Of a DNA stretch of 64,000 nt, positions 20,230-32,680 are shown piece after piece. The stretch spans positions 35,834,052 through 35,898,051 of the forward strand of contig OX235274.1 of assembly GCA_944472155.2 (NCBI GenBank), read 5' to 3'. The notes beneath the pieces were generated by a model that saw only the letters and a program-made list of their open reading frames with translations, was not told the DNA's origin and made no database searches. This stretch comes from Trichobilharzia szidati. Its lineage: Eukaryota > Platyhelminthes > Trematoda > Strigeidida > Schistosomatidae. Numbering within the stretch: position 1 is the stretch's first letter; every line of letters begins with the position of its first letter. A program made the position numbers and the translations under genes.

Positions 20230-23200
20230 ATGTGTTGTTGATGCACTATTTTCCACTCGAAACACTAGGGAATTATTATAATAGTCAAATAAGGTCATGT
20301 ATACTGCTGTTAATGAAACGTCTTCGAAGTTATCGTTCACTTTGGAGGCACACATACAGCTAATATACAGAGCTATTCATCGGTTACATTAAGCGAAATT
20401 TGTGAATAACTCCATGGGATCCTGCCAACTGATGTAGCCTATGTATCTCTCGAGTCTACTTTACTTGATTTTTTCAGGTTCCCGGTGATTTTTGCTTTGG
20501 TGGGAGTGGTTTCGTTCCGTTTGTAGGGTAGACCTATGGAAACGACAAGTTACTTTTTCTGGATCGTCAAAATAATCCTGAATGTGAAGGGGTAATGTAA
20601 CAAAGGTGCGGCCGACTTCCATTTCCTAGGAGCTTTCACAAACAGAGATTACGAAATGTACGCAGTCCCGCCAACCACTTACTTCAAGCGAAAGTTAGTC
20701 TGTTGTGAAAGCATGTAAGATTTGAGCAGACATATAGAGGAAGTAGTTAATTTCTGGTAAGCTGAAGTGGGGAAGCAAATATTATGATTTCAGTTTTATA
20801 CTTAAGTCCATATTCTAACACATATTTCAATATCCTACCGGAGTTTCATGACTTTCACTGATCATTAATTTTTCTTTGTCCTACCTGATTTATATCTAAC
20901 TCTTTTTACTAATTTTCTACTTGTTTCGTCTGCAAAAGCTTAAAGTTTTTGAGCTATAAGAGCTTTTGATAAAGACATACTTTGGCTTTAAAGTAAATTA
21001 ACTCCCTCTGTTGTAATGCATTCAGCTGAGCGACAGCAGCCAAGGTATGCATTTATTGAACTTAAATATACCAAAGATGAAGATTTTGCCCTGAATGACG
21101 TTGACCTTCAAGAAATTATAAGTCTTCTGAACACGTGTCACTAATTATAACAGGGACGGAAACAATAATGAAGTAAAACGCAACATTTGTAAACAATGTG
21201 CATCAAGATAAGTTGTGAATAACTGCTGGATAAACGGAAAAACCAATGTGTAAACGAACAGCTAAGGAACTGTAATCCAACTTGGCCGACTAACATGGAC
21301 GAAAATGACCTTTGAGCGTCTCACTCCATAAATGACCTTGTACGTGACGTTTAATTTCTGCCGGAATACCTTTACGAGTGAGGCTATGTTCTATGATAAG
21401 GTGTTTTCGCGCATTGCATGGGTTATCGCGTTCACGTCTATAGAGACGTTTTAACCGCTCAGTATTGTGAAAATAGATTCTATTTGACTAGTTTTAGGCT
21501 TCTGTAGCCGAAAAATGCAATATTTTTGTGCATTGTGTTCGTAGTAATGCGTAAAATTGTAATGACAGCCTAGACGAATTACTAATAAAAAAGTCATCAT
21601 TTTGATGAAATATCGCATAAAAAGTCCATTATTAGGGTTTTAGAGCATTTAGGCATTGTTTTTGTGAGTTGTTTCAGATCTTAAGGTTGTAAATTGACTG
21701 CAGGCAATGGCTGTTGTCATCCCAGTTATTCTATGAGAATGGTGCATTTGAAAGAGAAATAGCCTAGAGACATAAGTTTGATGTGTGTTTTGAGGATGTC
21801 AGACACTTCTTTTATCATCTGTGATGACTGAAATATTCCATAGCACATGGAAGAGATCATGCAATGAATGAGACAGGCTGCTGCATTTCCTGGTGATTAT
21901 ATCTACTTTGATGAAGTTCCCATTTAAAATTGCTTAGGCGAAGACATGATACTAGTTTAATTGACATTTGCACTTGGAATGTCAGAAGGCTTTAATTGTT
22001 CATTGTCAAAAATGGCATGAGATTATGTGTATATCAGTGTGCATGGGGTTACGAAGAAAACTGCAGATGGTCCTCCTGAAATGTCAGACTACTTAAAATT
22101 AGTATCAATTTTCTGTCGATTAGTAGCTAGCAGGTGTGTCCTACAACTACTGCACCTGTTACATAAGTTATCCCAGTCTTAACAATCGTTCGTGTTCAGA
22201 TCAGTAAGATATTCTGAGATCCTTAATGAATTACTTCTGGCTATGAAGGATATGGAAGATGCACTTATGGCTCATATGTTTAAATCATTTATTATGAAAG
22301 AAGTTATCTATAGGGATTTTGTGATGTTCAGGTTACAATGCTTGAGTGTATGTAGTGACTGCATGCTTCTGTGCGTGAAGGAAAAGTTGGTTAAAATGAA
22401 GATGTGATGAAGTTTTCTGTACAGTGTTCATTGTGAATGGTTTACTAGTTAACACTTATTATTTGCTTGCTGCTATACTGTATTAGACGAACAATCACTG
22501 TATGACATTAAAAAATACAGAAGAATGCTGTCATCACCAAAGAATGAAAAAGGAAAATGAACCTTTTTCAGCAAAGGTATGGAAATTTAAAGCGTTTAAC
22601 TTTAACATTACTTCTTCCTTACTTCAGCGATTTAAAAACATACACTTTGTTCACTTATTTACAGATATCCGGTAATGTCAGTCAACTTGGTCACAGCAAT
22701 TCAACATGGGCGAAATAATTGCGAAAAACAATTGTGTAAAGACATTTGCTTATTTTTTTCATTAAATAGATTTAACATCCCGCTTACAATACTTTTCTTA
22801 TTCTATCTGAGTGAAACTAAGTTTTTTTGCATGACGATGCAGATGTCAGACTTATCAATGATACTTGATGATTTATTTGACTGCACAATTAAACGTAAGC
22901 AGAATGTTACTACGACTGCTACAGCTCAACCTACTTATTTATTCGTTATGTGTAAACTGAATTTTACAGTATACGTTAACACCCGTTATCATAGGGACTG
23001 CCATAACGCTTTAATTTAAATATTAGTAATACTCTGATTTGGAATACACCTAACCGTATACAAACTGGAACTGCAATGCAGTGCCTAAGTTCTACCTATT
23101 GTTGTCATTGTTCCCTACAGACTTGCGTATGACTATGAGACGTTTTCACGTAACTGTAGACAGAGACTTAAGGGCCACTAAAATACTTATAATTCACCAC

Positions 23201-23985
23201 GCATATCGGTCGATAGTGTTCCTACAGAATTACACTTAAGTATGGTAACGAGTTCAAGTCCTAGGGAGCACCGGTCTAGCATGCCGTGCTCACAAAGCGA
23301 ATACATGAATTGAAAGACAACAAGATTTACATGAACAGTTCATATTTATTATAATACAACATTAGTTTGTTTACATATTAAGAAAATGGTCCATTTGTGC
23401 GATTACTTCTCCCGCTTTCAGATGCGCACGAGTTGCGAGACCATGTCCATCGTTGACACTTATGCAGCACATTATTAACTACAAAAGGTGGAAGAGTAAA
23501 CAAAAATAGAATTATGCACACAATATTACAGGATAAATAATGCTCTCACTCGCAATGGCTACCTGCAGTAAACTAAAAAGGCTTTGTCAATTAGTATCCA
23601 TCTGTCTCACGACTGTTTCAATATAATTCCGTAGAAAAAGCAACATTGAAATACACCACTGAGCAATATCCACCGATAAAATGCTACACGTATAACCTAA
23701 AATCGAGAAAAGCCTTGACATCGCCAGCAACCGATAGGCCAACAAACCGAGTGTATGATAAGCCAAGCCTTGTACATGCACAAATAAGTAAAAGAAAACG
23801 TTAGAATACTCAAATTTTACATTTATTTTCATCAAATATGCTTGTAAACAACGCATACCTCAACCACACAAACCTGCAACGACATCACCTAACAAGGACA
23901 AATTAAATATCAAATTAGCCACCACTGTTCTAGCCAATGAAAGACGAGAAAACCTGAGGCGCGGAGAAATTAAACCGTCATAGCC
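20230..23985. other. Gene-poor interval between genes A and B, nothing firmly recognised
   Basis: About 3.7 kb of AT-rich sequence. Short open frames at 21016-21144, 22192-22407 and 22675-23019 lack family motifs and linked exons. I see no tRNA-like, RT or terminal-repeat signature. It may contain old, unrecognisable transposon sequence. Confidence 0.45.
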
Positions 23986-23989
23986 TATA

Positions 23990-24312
23990 CCCTCGCCCTA
24001 CCTTTACTAATTATATCTATTATTATTATTATCTCTTTTCCATTGACGACGATATCGAAAGACTAACTGGTGAAAGGATCAACTCCATTCACAGTAGTAA
24101 CAGTCTTAACACACTTCATACTACAAACCCCATATAATTAATCCCAGCACTACTCCTGTTGGAGTCAACCAAAGCTACGGCAGTCGAGTGGCGGGACGAG
24201 CTACACAGACGTTTACCAAAGATCAGGAACCTCTACCTCACAATCAAGAGGCGAGCACAAAGAAATCAAATTGGTTTATACTAGGTCGTAAAAACGATAT
24301 TGGATATTGGAT
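23990..24312 (+). mobile_element. CR1 3' UTR fragment with heptamer tail
   Basis: In + orientation it runs through AGTCGAGTGGCGGGACGAGC and ACCTCTACCTCACAATCAAG to the 3' end GATATTGGATATTGGAT, 2.4 copies of a 7-mer. It is the uninterrupted counterpart of 10998-11520 and matches 11620-12060 of the full CR1 copy. Confidence 0.7.
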
Positions 24313-25227
24313 CTACAGTGAACAAGTCCAGCGGCCATTACAGATTTGACCTTGAGGCTTTGTTTGACTGTAAGTTGAATTCTAAATATTATCATCTTGG
24401 TTTGTCGATTCGTATGTCCATGTTTAGTTTAGGATCAATGTGTGGGTTTAAATCCAGGAAATAATGCTTAGCCAGAGGAAAAAAGCCGATTAGTGGATTA
24501 AAGATTGGGAGTTAATTATATGATGTGGTGGAGTTCGACCTACTTATAATTAAGAAGGTTAATTTAGATGAATTGCAACAACGCCACCTCATCATTTTTA
24601 TAGTCATCCCCATTCTTACTTCTTTTTCGCTTGCAAATATGTGAAATAGTCGCTTGGCAGTTTGGGAAGAGAGCAAGTCATCTGCGCGACATTGAATGCA
24701 ATGTATTCGGGGGAATATTCGATTTCTTAGCTAAACTGCCAGCGAATAAATCATTTGTATTTAAAGAAACCAGAATCCTTTGCCAGTTGATTAATGGCAT
24801 TTTAGGGTGCTCATTTAATGAAGGTTAATGTGATATCCGGAACTTAATGTTGAGTTGTCCGATAACCATTGTGGTGTTATATCGATGAAGCTTGTGACTT
24901 TCTATTTAATGTCACCGTCATAAAGCTAGGTTAAAATGGTTGTCTTTTGCTAAGCGCATATTCTAAGATACAGAAAAAATTACGTGCTTTGTGTTTTGGT
25001 CTATTGCTAGCCACCAACAAAATTATATTGCTTCATCGTCGTATCAGTAGTGTTAAGCTTCATTAACATTGTCACCTATAGTCGTACACCTGAGCTGATT
25101 ATGATCCACATTCATAAATTCATGTTATCTAACAGCTTGTGGAGTGTAAGATATTCTAAGATGGTTTTTCATTTGTAGCGTATAAACAATATTCAGTGTC
25201 TTTTATATAATTAGTACATGTTTTTTT
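24313..25227. other. Upstream flank of gene B, no gene recognised
   Basis: A 65-codon + frame at 24631-24828 has no recognisable motif. Otherwise AT-rich. Promoter elements of gene B are presumably here, but none can be pointed to. Confidence 0.4.
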
Positions 25228-25229
25228 AG
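25228..25229 (+). promoter_or_regulatory. Splice acceptor just before gene B start codon
   Basis: TTTTTTTAG|GTCGG lies 21 bases upstream of ATG 25251. It may join a 5' non-coding exon or accept a spliced leader, which schistosomes add to a subset of mRNAs. No upstream donor could be assigned. Confidence 0.35.
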
Positions 25230-25250
25230 GTCGGTCTGTAGTAATTATTC

Positions 25251-25310
25251 ATGGCGAAGCATCAAAGTGTGTGCAGAAGACGGACTCTGTCATTGGCTGA
25301 TGTTCCAGAT
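25251..25310 (+). CDS. Gene B exon 1 (coding)
   Basis: Twenty codons from ATG to GAT|GTAAGC, phase 0. Arg-rich (CRRRT), with an RRRTLS site that would suit a basophilic kinase. Confidence 0.65.
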
Positions 25311-28300
25311 GTAAGCTATTAATAATTTACTTTTAATGCATTTCACTGTTAATAAGTGGTGTTTAACGATGTAATTTGCAAATTAATAATAAATTGTTTG
25401 CTATGGATGCACCAGTGCTTTCCTTTCTGTTGTGTTTGGAAGTAATGAAAGTGTTTGAAAACCTGTGACAGTACGTCAAATTCAACAGAACTTAATCATT
25501 GACTTAATTTTTGATGTATCAAGTGATTCTGATTCAGCTGGTGAACATGGATCTGCTTACCGCCTACTTAGATGTTGTTTATTACACAGCTTCGATAGCT
25601 GTTATACTATTTTCGGTGATTTCTGTCAAGGTGTTTGAAAATGTTTATAATTATTATTATTATAATTATTTCTTTTTGCCTTAAGTTACATTTTGTCTGA
25701 TTGTCTGACGAACTTAACGACTAAACCTTACACTATCACCCTCAGCAACCTGCATTTCTTAACCATTATTTATAAATACTCGTAGAAGCATTAAAATTGT
25801 CACTGCTTGTTCATTGCATTTTTCTTGCTAATTGTGTAAGCCGTTTTACAAGGTACTATCTTGCATTTTAATCCCAATGTTTGTATATATCTAGTGTCGC
25901 AAAAGCAATCGTGTAAATTCAACGGACAGTCATGAGATCGATTTCTCAAAGACATTTGCGCGTAATATGGTGCGTCGTCCTTCTTTCTCCATATCTGATG
26001 ATCATCAAAGTACCTCTACCGAACTACCATGCTTTCCACTTCAAAATGTACTAGAAGAGACAAATCTTCAATTTAAAAATGCTCGTGAACCTAGTGAGCT
26101 ACCCAGTTTATCGAAGTCTGATGCAAGCCCATATACCACGTCATTGTTCGAATCAAATTCGGCTAATCCACTACTCGATATTATGCATACATGTAAAATG
26201 CGCAATACTTCACCAAGCTGTATAAGTTCATCGCCCTTGAAGAATGTGGATTACCTGTCTCCTTCATCACTGTTGTCCTCAGCTTTAATCAAGTTGTACT
26301 TATCAAGGGTAACTAAGTGTTCACTTTATATTACTACTAATTTTGACTGTATAAGAATAATTAATAATCACTGTCACAGCCGTATGATATTAAATGCGAC
26401 CTATTGTCAAGCTTCTTAAAACAAGTTCTTTTGTTGTGACATTTTTTTATGGTACTTGTTAGTGGTACGATAGACGACATTCTGGGATTTAACCCTTTAA
26501 TTACTTATACCAATTACCAATGAGAACATTAATAATGATATACTAATGAGTTCTAGAAAGCTTAGAACCTGCCCCAGCTATTACCGGACATATTATCGCT
26601 GAGACACATTTAATTTTTCAGCAATAATAATTTCATAATCACTATTACACAGAAGCCGAAGTTCTAATATGACTCTTGTTTTCGTGTAAACAACCAGTCC
26701 AGTTACAAATTCCACATTAATTTGTTCATTGGATATGTCGCACACTGAAACAGTATAATTTACTGGATGACGTTTCGAACATAGTTTTATTATTCATAAT
26801 CATATCACTAATAACTACACAACTTCGAAACGCGATTTTGTGGTCTTTGCCCTTCTTTCCCATTTGCGTTAGGGGTATTAGAATTTTTTACATGTCTGGG
26901 ATAGGTGTTGAATCACTCCTGTTGCACGGATTTTCAGTTGGTTCGGTAAGTAAAGCTTCCGTTATCAATCTCTCCCCCCCATCATGTTATGTCAGAATTC
27001 AAGACTGTCATATTGTCCTATCCTAGTGTACGGTTGCGTGTAATTGCATATTGCTACAGCTGAGTTATTTTCTAGATTTCTTATTGTATTAGGGTTACCT
27101 AATCTAGATTTTGTTAAGTTTTTGTTTTCCGTTAGTCGAATTGACCCTGTCTGACTGCTTTGACCTACCTATTTGACCTTAAAATCACTGCCGAGTATTA
27201 GATAAACCAAGTTATCTTGTCTAATGGGCTCCATAAGACCCAGTTTCTCTAGGTAGGCCATCATATCCTTAGTAAGGAGTACCCCAGCTGTGTGAAGGCA
27301 GTGAATGGGACTTACCTGGAGAAGGACATTAACGGGTGGTCAAGTGAGAGCTTTTCGTGAGGAAGACCGAAGTGTATCTACGCTTGGCTGTACCATGACG
27401 TTGGTAGGAGCTGAGTCAGTCGACAGTCACATGAGCTTGTCGTTGTGTTATTCGTATATTTACCAGGCCTACTAGATTCTCTAACTCACATTTATGGTTT
27501 TCGTATCAAAAAGACTTTGCAAAACATTTTCAATGTGTTGGTTCATTCAATATTTTGTTTAGGATACTGTATATTCGCCTAACAATTCAGGAAGAGAAGA
27601 AGCCAAATTTCATTGTACTAATTGTCAAAATCTTGTTGGTCTACCTGGCTGTTTACAAATTGCCTCAAATCTCTTAGCCTCTATGGTTATGCCTGTGAAA
27701 CATTTCATTGGAGTTTATTCAAACAACAATAATAATAAGAATAATAATAGCAGAAATAAGAAGTTAAATTTGGGAAACGTGTATTCATCCAATGGTATCT
27801 TCAATGTATCTTCATTTGTCTCATCCTGTCATAGTGACAAGGATGTGTATACAGATGTCAGTTATTCAAGTAGTGCTGAATCTGTAAGTACATGGGAGGA
27901 TGCTTCAAATATTTCAAAGGCCGGTTACTACTCAGACAATTATCTTATTGGAGCTGCCAATCAGGTGAAAAAATGTGATGTTTATAGACGGTGTTTGGAG
28001 ATGAAACTTCGGCATACACCATCTTCTGCCCAAATTCCTACATTTACAGGTTAGTTCGATTTGATACTCACTTGTCATATTGACATAAAAAGTTCCACGA
28101 TTTGATAAGAAACAAAATACTAGTGTATGTAAATGTTATCTAATGATTATTAACTTTGAAGAAATAGACATCGCATGTTGTCTATATCAGACTTCCTTAT
28201 ATCGCTACTAAGTTTTGTTTTGTTTTCCGCACTATTTAATTCGTGGCTCGTGGTCATTTCATATTACTGTAGATAGCGGATCTTATATTGAAGTTGCTAA

Positions 28301-31300
28301 CGTGATTCCTAGTATCTGATTGCCACTATATCCAGGGCCTTATTTGCATCTACCTAAATCAGTAGGTCACCGGTTTCGAATCCGGTTACTGACTTGAGCA
28401 GTTAAAGTAGTTAAGATTGTCAGTTTTGCAGTGAGTAGTCATTTTCAGGATGCCGGGGAATTGACTTGGTACCAGGGAATAATCTCGTTGACTTAGAATA
28501 TGCAGATGATATAGTCCTTCTAGGTGAAGATGCTGACAAAATGCAGAGTCTTCTGAACACCTTGAGCTGCAATCTACGAATGTTTGGCATGCGATTCGCT
28601 CCCTCCAAATGTAAGATGATGCTACATGACTGGACTACATTGACTCATTTCTAGCTTGGAAATGGGGAGTGAAGGGGTTGGTGGAGCGTGTTGATCACTT
28701 CACTTATTTGGGAAGTTGCATCAGCTAACACTAACGGGTTGGTCAATGACTAAATCTCAGCACGGATACAGAAGGCTCGTTTCGCATATGCCAGTTCACG
28801 CGGTCTCTGGCGTAGACATGATATCCGACTATCGATCAAAGGGTGGTTGTACTGCTTAGCAGTCCTCCCCGTTCTCCTTTATGGCTCTGAATGGAGGACA
28901 TGAAAAGGCCAGCTGTCTCTGATCATAGGTACCTGCTTTCCATCTTCCGTGTGAAGTGGTATAATAGGGTGAGCAATATTGAGGTGAGGCATCGATCGAG
29001 TGCTAGGTAAGGAGGGGTAGTCAATTGACGAGGCTTTGAAGTTACATCGACTGAGATAGTTAGGACATGTGTTACATATGCTTAGTCATCGCCTTCCTCG
29101 ACTGGCACTGTTAGCTGACATAGGGTCAGGCTGGAACTGAGCTAGCGGCGGTCAGACGAAATCATGGCACCAGTCAATGAAATCCACAACAGTTAGTTTA
29201 AGCCTCGTAGGAAGGTGTAGATAACCTAACTGGTTGGGGTCCTCGGGACGGTAAAAACCAATGGCTGGAGACAATTGGTGATATGGCTCAAAATCGTTCT
29301 CAATGGTTGGTGCAGATGCATCCACTCCTTGTGACTTGTAATTCCCAATGAAACTATATTGTTCTTCGTTATTACTATTACTTTTTTCCCATATCCCTGT
29401 CTACTGTCTCTATTTTGCATTTCTTCTACTTTCTTCTCTTGTTTTGTGTGCTGAGTGAAGTGTGGCGACTTGAACCGCTGCACATCTGTGTAAAGTTCTA
29501 TGTTGAAAACAGGCAGACAAGCAACTTCTAGAGGATGAGTGGACTCTTCATACAAGAATAACTGAATTTTCAGCGACTGACGAACCGAGTTCCAAGACAG
29601 AACTGTGCACAGAAGTGTAGCAGTTCAAAAGAGTAGTAAAGTAGAGAAAATTTGATGGTTTAGTTAATATGGGAGATTACAAAGAGTGAATACATCTGCG
29701 CCATTGTCAGCGATTCGGAACCATATCAACGATTTTCTCCAGCCATTTGTTCTTAGCATCCTAAGGACCCTTACTACGCAGTTTACACTTCCCTATATGG
29801 CTCACACCAACAGTCGAAGTCTTCATAGACTAATGGGAGGTTTTGCTTTGAATCCCTCTAAATCTCTCTTCCAACCCAATCCTATGTCAGCTAACATCAC
29901 TTGTCAAGGACTGTTGTTGTTTGGCATGCACAACAGGCATCCTAGCCATCTCAATCGATCGATTGGCTCACCCTCCTTATCTAGCACCTTACTCCTAACC
30001 TCAATAATAGTCACCATATGAAAGTACTACTTAACACGGAAAAGAATGCGAACATCTGTAGTCGAAGACAGTCTGTTCATATCTCCCACTTTCGATGGAC
30101 ATATCTCACGCACATCTGTGTGTGTGTGTGTGTGTGTGTGACTTTCTCCTTGCTAACTCCCATTTTCGTGTGGTGGTGTAAAACGTTAAGCACAAGATTA
30201 TTGTGGGAACTACCTTCAACTATGTCGCTGCTCCTTGGAAAAGTTATTGATCTACCAGTTCCAGTTGACGAGAAAGTTCGATAGGAAATAACAGCTAGCA
30301 CATTCATCTATGCGTCTCGGTGGTTCAGTGGTAGAACACTCGACAAAACCACCCGTGTGGTCCGGGGTTTGACCCCCGACCGACGCGCACTCCTAACCCT
30401 CGCCTAACCAGCCGGTAGTAACTTTAAAGTTTAAGCTAGAAGCCGCCTTATGTTCCTCTCAGAATGCAAAGGAATAAAAAAAGGAAAAACATGCATCGAT
30501 TTCATTTCGAATTCAACTAGTTGGGAGTGTGAATAGTGATAAACTCAGGATACACAGGCCAAATTAATTCAACACGGATAAATTTATTGACTGTGGACTT
30601 GAATCTGCTCAATTTTATGAGCAGCTTTTGACGGGATTTCGTGCATATTATGTAACAAGCCAAATAGCACTCTTTGTATATTGTGGCTGTCACTGTGACG
30701 ATCGGCACTGTTGGTGTTCGAATAGTCGACATGGTTTATACCTTAATACTTCAAGCTACTTATTATGTCAGGTACAGGTTGCACTGAGTAAACCTTGTGA
30801 ATGTCCCTTTATATCATGTTTCATACTAGGAGTTGCTTATAGTTCACCTATTTGGTGAATGTCTTATTTCAAGTTTGATCACGGATTGGTGTCAGCTAGA
30901 GACTCTTCAGTGGCATACACCCATGACTCCAAAGGGAATCGAACCCAGAGCCGCCAGGTTATAAGGCTAAGCTTGTTCATCATTCAACCACTCTTCGGCT
31001 GTGAATTCTAACTTCTGTCAATTCACAATGTAATCTTATCTTATGTCTTATTTATATGAAGTACGTGATATGTGATGATGTGAGGATACATCAATCAGTG
31101 GTTAATGAGTAGCCTACTTTTTATTTTCTTTCCTTTTTAGATGACGAAATCCCTAGCTGAGCACATACCATAGCTAAAGAAGATGTTTCGGTTGTCGTTG
31201 AAGTGTTCGTCTGATTTCACTGGTGTTGTTATCTACCCCCCCCTGCCTACCATCACAGTGACGTGCACGCTTTGTAATGGAGTGGAGTGAAGAAGAAATC

Positions 31301-32680
31301 ATATCAAATCACCATCTAACAAACTATTTTGTTTGTTGAGATTTTGAGTTGATGTCATCAAACAGACATGTGTGTGTGGTAAAGAAGAGGGATCCTTGAC
31401 CCTTCCAATCACAGAAATCAACGGATGCCTAAACATTATGTTGCCAATTAGGCAACATAGTGTTGCAGAGGGAACAGCTATAATCAAATTACTTCTTATT
31501 TAACAGGTGAAATATATCAGAAGAATATCAAGACCAGTTTATCTGGTCTCATCGTGTCAGATGGAAAGGACAAACGATCAAATCAACTATCGACTTTATG
31601 ATCTATCTCTAGGCAATCAAGGATGGATTCCTTCAGAGAAGCAAGATTTGAAACTCCTAAATTGATTGCCTAGTCTCTTATCAGGAAATAACTTTTCTGG
31701 ATGAATGAATATGAAAATGCCTTGGAGGAGAGAAGTCTATTGTCGGTGATTGTTTACAGAGCTTACGGAGCTTGAAGACTACACTCTTCCTGAAGGAAAT
31801 TACTGAAGATATTTTAACATTAAGAGTCATGACGTGTTATTTCACTACCGCAATCACTATCTTGCTCTTTACTTGAGCGTTTTTGAAATACTCTGAACGC
31901 TTAACTCTGTATATACTCGTATTCTTTCTAGGCTTACAATATGTCGTCTGTTCAGTAGAGATTAGCCATATTGTATAACTTAAATAATAATGAAATTAAA
32001 AGAGTGGCAGTTACTCACTTTCCATTTAGCTTGATGCACGGAGGCGATTTCTTCGCGTGTGTGTTTATCTTTTTAATTTGTCAAAATTTACAACGGTATA
32101 TTGGTTTTGAAAATATTTCTGCTTATCACATTGATTTTGAACCAAACTTAAAATTTATTTATTTCGAATTTTTCCTGTTATTTTTTATTTTTCAGATGGA
32201 AATTTGAGGTCGACTTCTGCTGCATATATCGGTAGTGCTAGTCATCGTCAACACCCGCATAGTCATCATCATTACCATCGGTATCATCACCATCATCATC
32301 AGGCGCATCATTGTAAACTTGCACTGACAGATATTTATGCAGGTCTGAAGTCCCCATCGTCGTTGCCTGGTAAAGATGGAAAATCTTCAATGAATTCTCC
32401 ATCATCATCTACATCTCATGATACTACTAGTCGTCATAATAACAACAATGTCGACATGAAGTCCAATTCCACAAACACTATTACCAGTCAATCAAGTATA
32501 CTGTCTGCATATGAACACTCTCTGAGTTCTTCTAGTGCCCTGGAACGTTTATGCAGTTTATGGATAAATTTAAAGCCAGATATGATAGAAGAGGAGAAAT
32601 TCTATTATATGGATGAAAAATCTCTGGAACGACGTGTGAATGCACAAGCATCGAATATCATTTCACCTGTATCCTTCTGA
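25251..32680 (+). CDS. Gene B: unrecognised Ser/Asn/His-rich protein, four coding exons
   Basis: Exons 25251-25310, 25895-26308, 27563-28049 and 32196-32680 have GT...AG borders (GTAAGC, GTAACT, GTTAGT donors; T-rich acceptors ending TAG, TAG, CAG). They join in phases 0, 0 and 1 into 481 codons. The start ATG gives MAKHQSVCRRRTLSLADVPD. The product is mostly low-complexity: Ser-rich stretches, an Asn run in exon 3, and a His-rich segment in exon 4 (11 His within about 20 residues). Exon 3 has a C-x2-C-x9-C cluster (FHCTNCQNLVGLPGC). The C-terminal part LERLCSLWINLKPDMIEEEK looks structured. No signal peptide or membrane segment is evident. I recognise no family. The 4.1-kb last intron holds YADD-type retroelement copies and two SINEs. 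Confidence 0.7.
25895..26308 (+). CDS. Gene B exon 2
   Basis: Acceptor TATATCTAG|TGT, 138 codons, donor AAGG|GTAACT in phase 0. Ser-rich. It includes RRPSFSISDD, another basophilic-kinase-like motif. Confidence 0.7.
26735..26815 (-). repeat. Stem-loop repeat with CGAAACGT motif, diverged copy
   Basis: The minus strand reads TGATATGATTATGAATAA, then TTCGAAACGTCATCCAGTAA. The same order is seen at 49690 (+) and 63760 (-). Located in gene B intron 2. Confidence 0.4.
27130..27480 (+). mobile_element. Probable 5' region fragment of the YADD-type non-LTR element
   Basis: CAGTGAATGGGACTTACCT, then AGGAAGACCGAAGTGTATCT, resembles the segment at 34400-34490 (CAGTGAATAGAACTTACCT, GTAGACCGAAGTCTGCCT). 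Weak and non-coding. Confidence 0.35.
27563..28049 (+). CDS. Gene B exon 3
   Basis: Acceptor TTTTGTTTAG|GAT, donor TTTACAG|GTTAGT, leaving one base. Contains the Cys cluster, an Asn-rich tract from (AAT)n, and the basic segment DVYRRCLEMKLRH near the end. Confidence 0.72.
28455..29520 (+). mobile_element. YADD-type non-LTR retrotransposon, 3' half, in gene B intron 3
   Basis: Starts inside the RT at the catalytic box (NLVDLEYADDIVLLGEDADK) and proceeds through MFGMRFAPSKCKMM, an I-S-A-R-I-Q-K-A-R block, and GWGPRDGKNQWLET near 29240. A 3' UTR of about 220 bp follows. Frames are broken repeatedly. The copy at 34625-35640 is very similar, including the 3' UTR. I cannot assign the clade with certainty. 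Confidence 0.75.
29521..29689. other. Short spacer, nothing recognised
   Basis: Non-coding sequence between two retroelement copies of opposite orientation. Confidence 0.4.
29690..30015 (-). mobile_element. YADD-type non-LTR element fragment, inverted
   Basis: The reverse complement shows the C-terminal region of the same family as 28455 (segments matching ACCATATCAACGATTTTCTC and CCTATGTCAGCTAACATCAC in reverse). It is diverged from the two + copies, so it is an older insertion. Confidence 0.6.
30117..30140 (+). repeat. (TG)n microsatellite
   Basis: Uninterrupted TG dinucleotides, about 12 units. Confidence 0.9.
30309..30478 (+). mobile_element. tRNA-Gly-like SINE with the best-preserved head
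   Basis: GCGTCTCGGTGGTTCAGTGG (A box) and GGGGTTTGACCCCCGAC (B box and T arm) can fold as a tRNA closely resembling metazoan tRNA-Gly. The anticodon arm is disturbed (ACAAAACCACCC). The acceptor stem is followed by the SINE body and a tail CTTATGTTCCTCTCAGAATG, then AAAGGAATAAAAAAAGG. So it is a SINE rather than a functional tRNA. Confidence 0.75.
30870..31055 (-). mobile_element. Hammerhead SINE family 2, ribozyme deleted
   Basis: The minus strand shows a tRNA-like head with B box GGGTTCGATTCCC and the tail GTCTCTAGCTGACACCAAT. Between them only a remnant GAAGAGTCTC is left, so the stem II/GAAA part is gone. Confidence 0.55.
31056..32195. other. End of gene B intron 3, nothing recognised
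   Basis: No coding or repeat signature apart from a short inverted TTGCC/GGCAA repeat near 31440-31460. Confidence 0.4.
32196..32680 (+). CDS. Gene B terminal exon
   Basis: Acceptor TTATTTTTCAG|AT completes the split codon (GAT). The His-rich stretch lies at the start and the stop TGA at 32678-32680. A weak alternative donor (CCT|GTATCC) near the end means a further exon cannot be excluded. Confidence 0.65.

Noticed and set aside
21016..21144. 42-residue open frame (MHSAERQQPRYAFIELKYTK start)
   Set aside because: Composition looks protein-like, but it is too short, has no clear splice partner and matches nothing I recognise.
22192..23019. Open frames of 71 and 114 codons
   Set aside because: AT-driven amino-acid content with no domain and no consistent splice signals.
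24631..24828. 65-residue open frame upstream of gene B
   Set aside because: No motif and no in-phase neighbour exon. It could equally be chance in AT-rich DNA.
30309..30383. Functional tRNA-Gly gene
   Set aside because: The T arm and A/B boxes are good, but the anticodon stem-loop is disrupted, and the acceptor stem runs straight into the SINE body shared by nine other copies.
32250..32320. His-rich stretch as a zinc-finger array
   Set aside because: It is a CAT repeat expansion without Cys/His spacing of any zinc-finger class.
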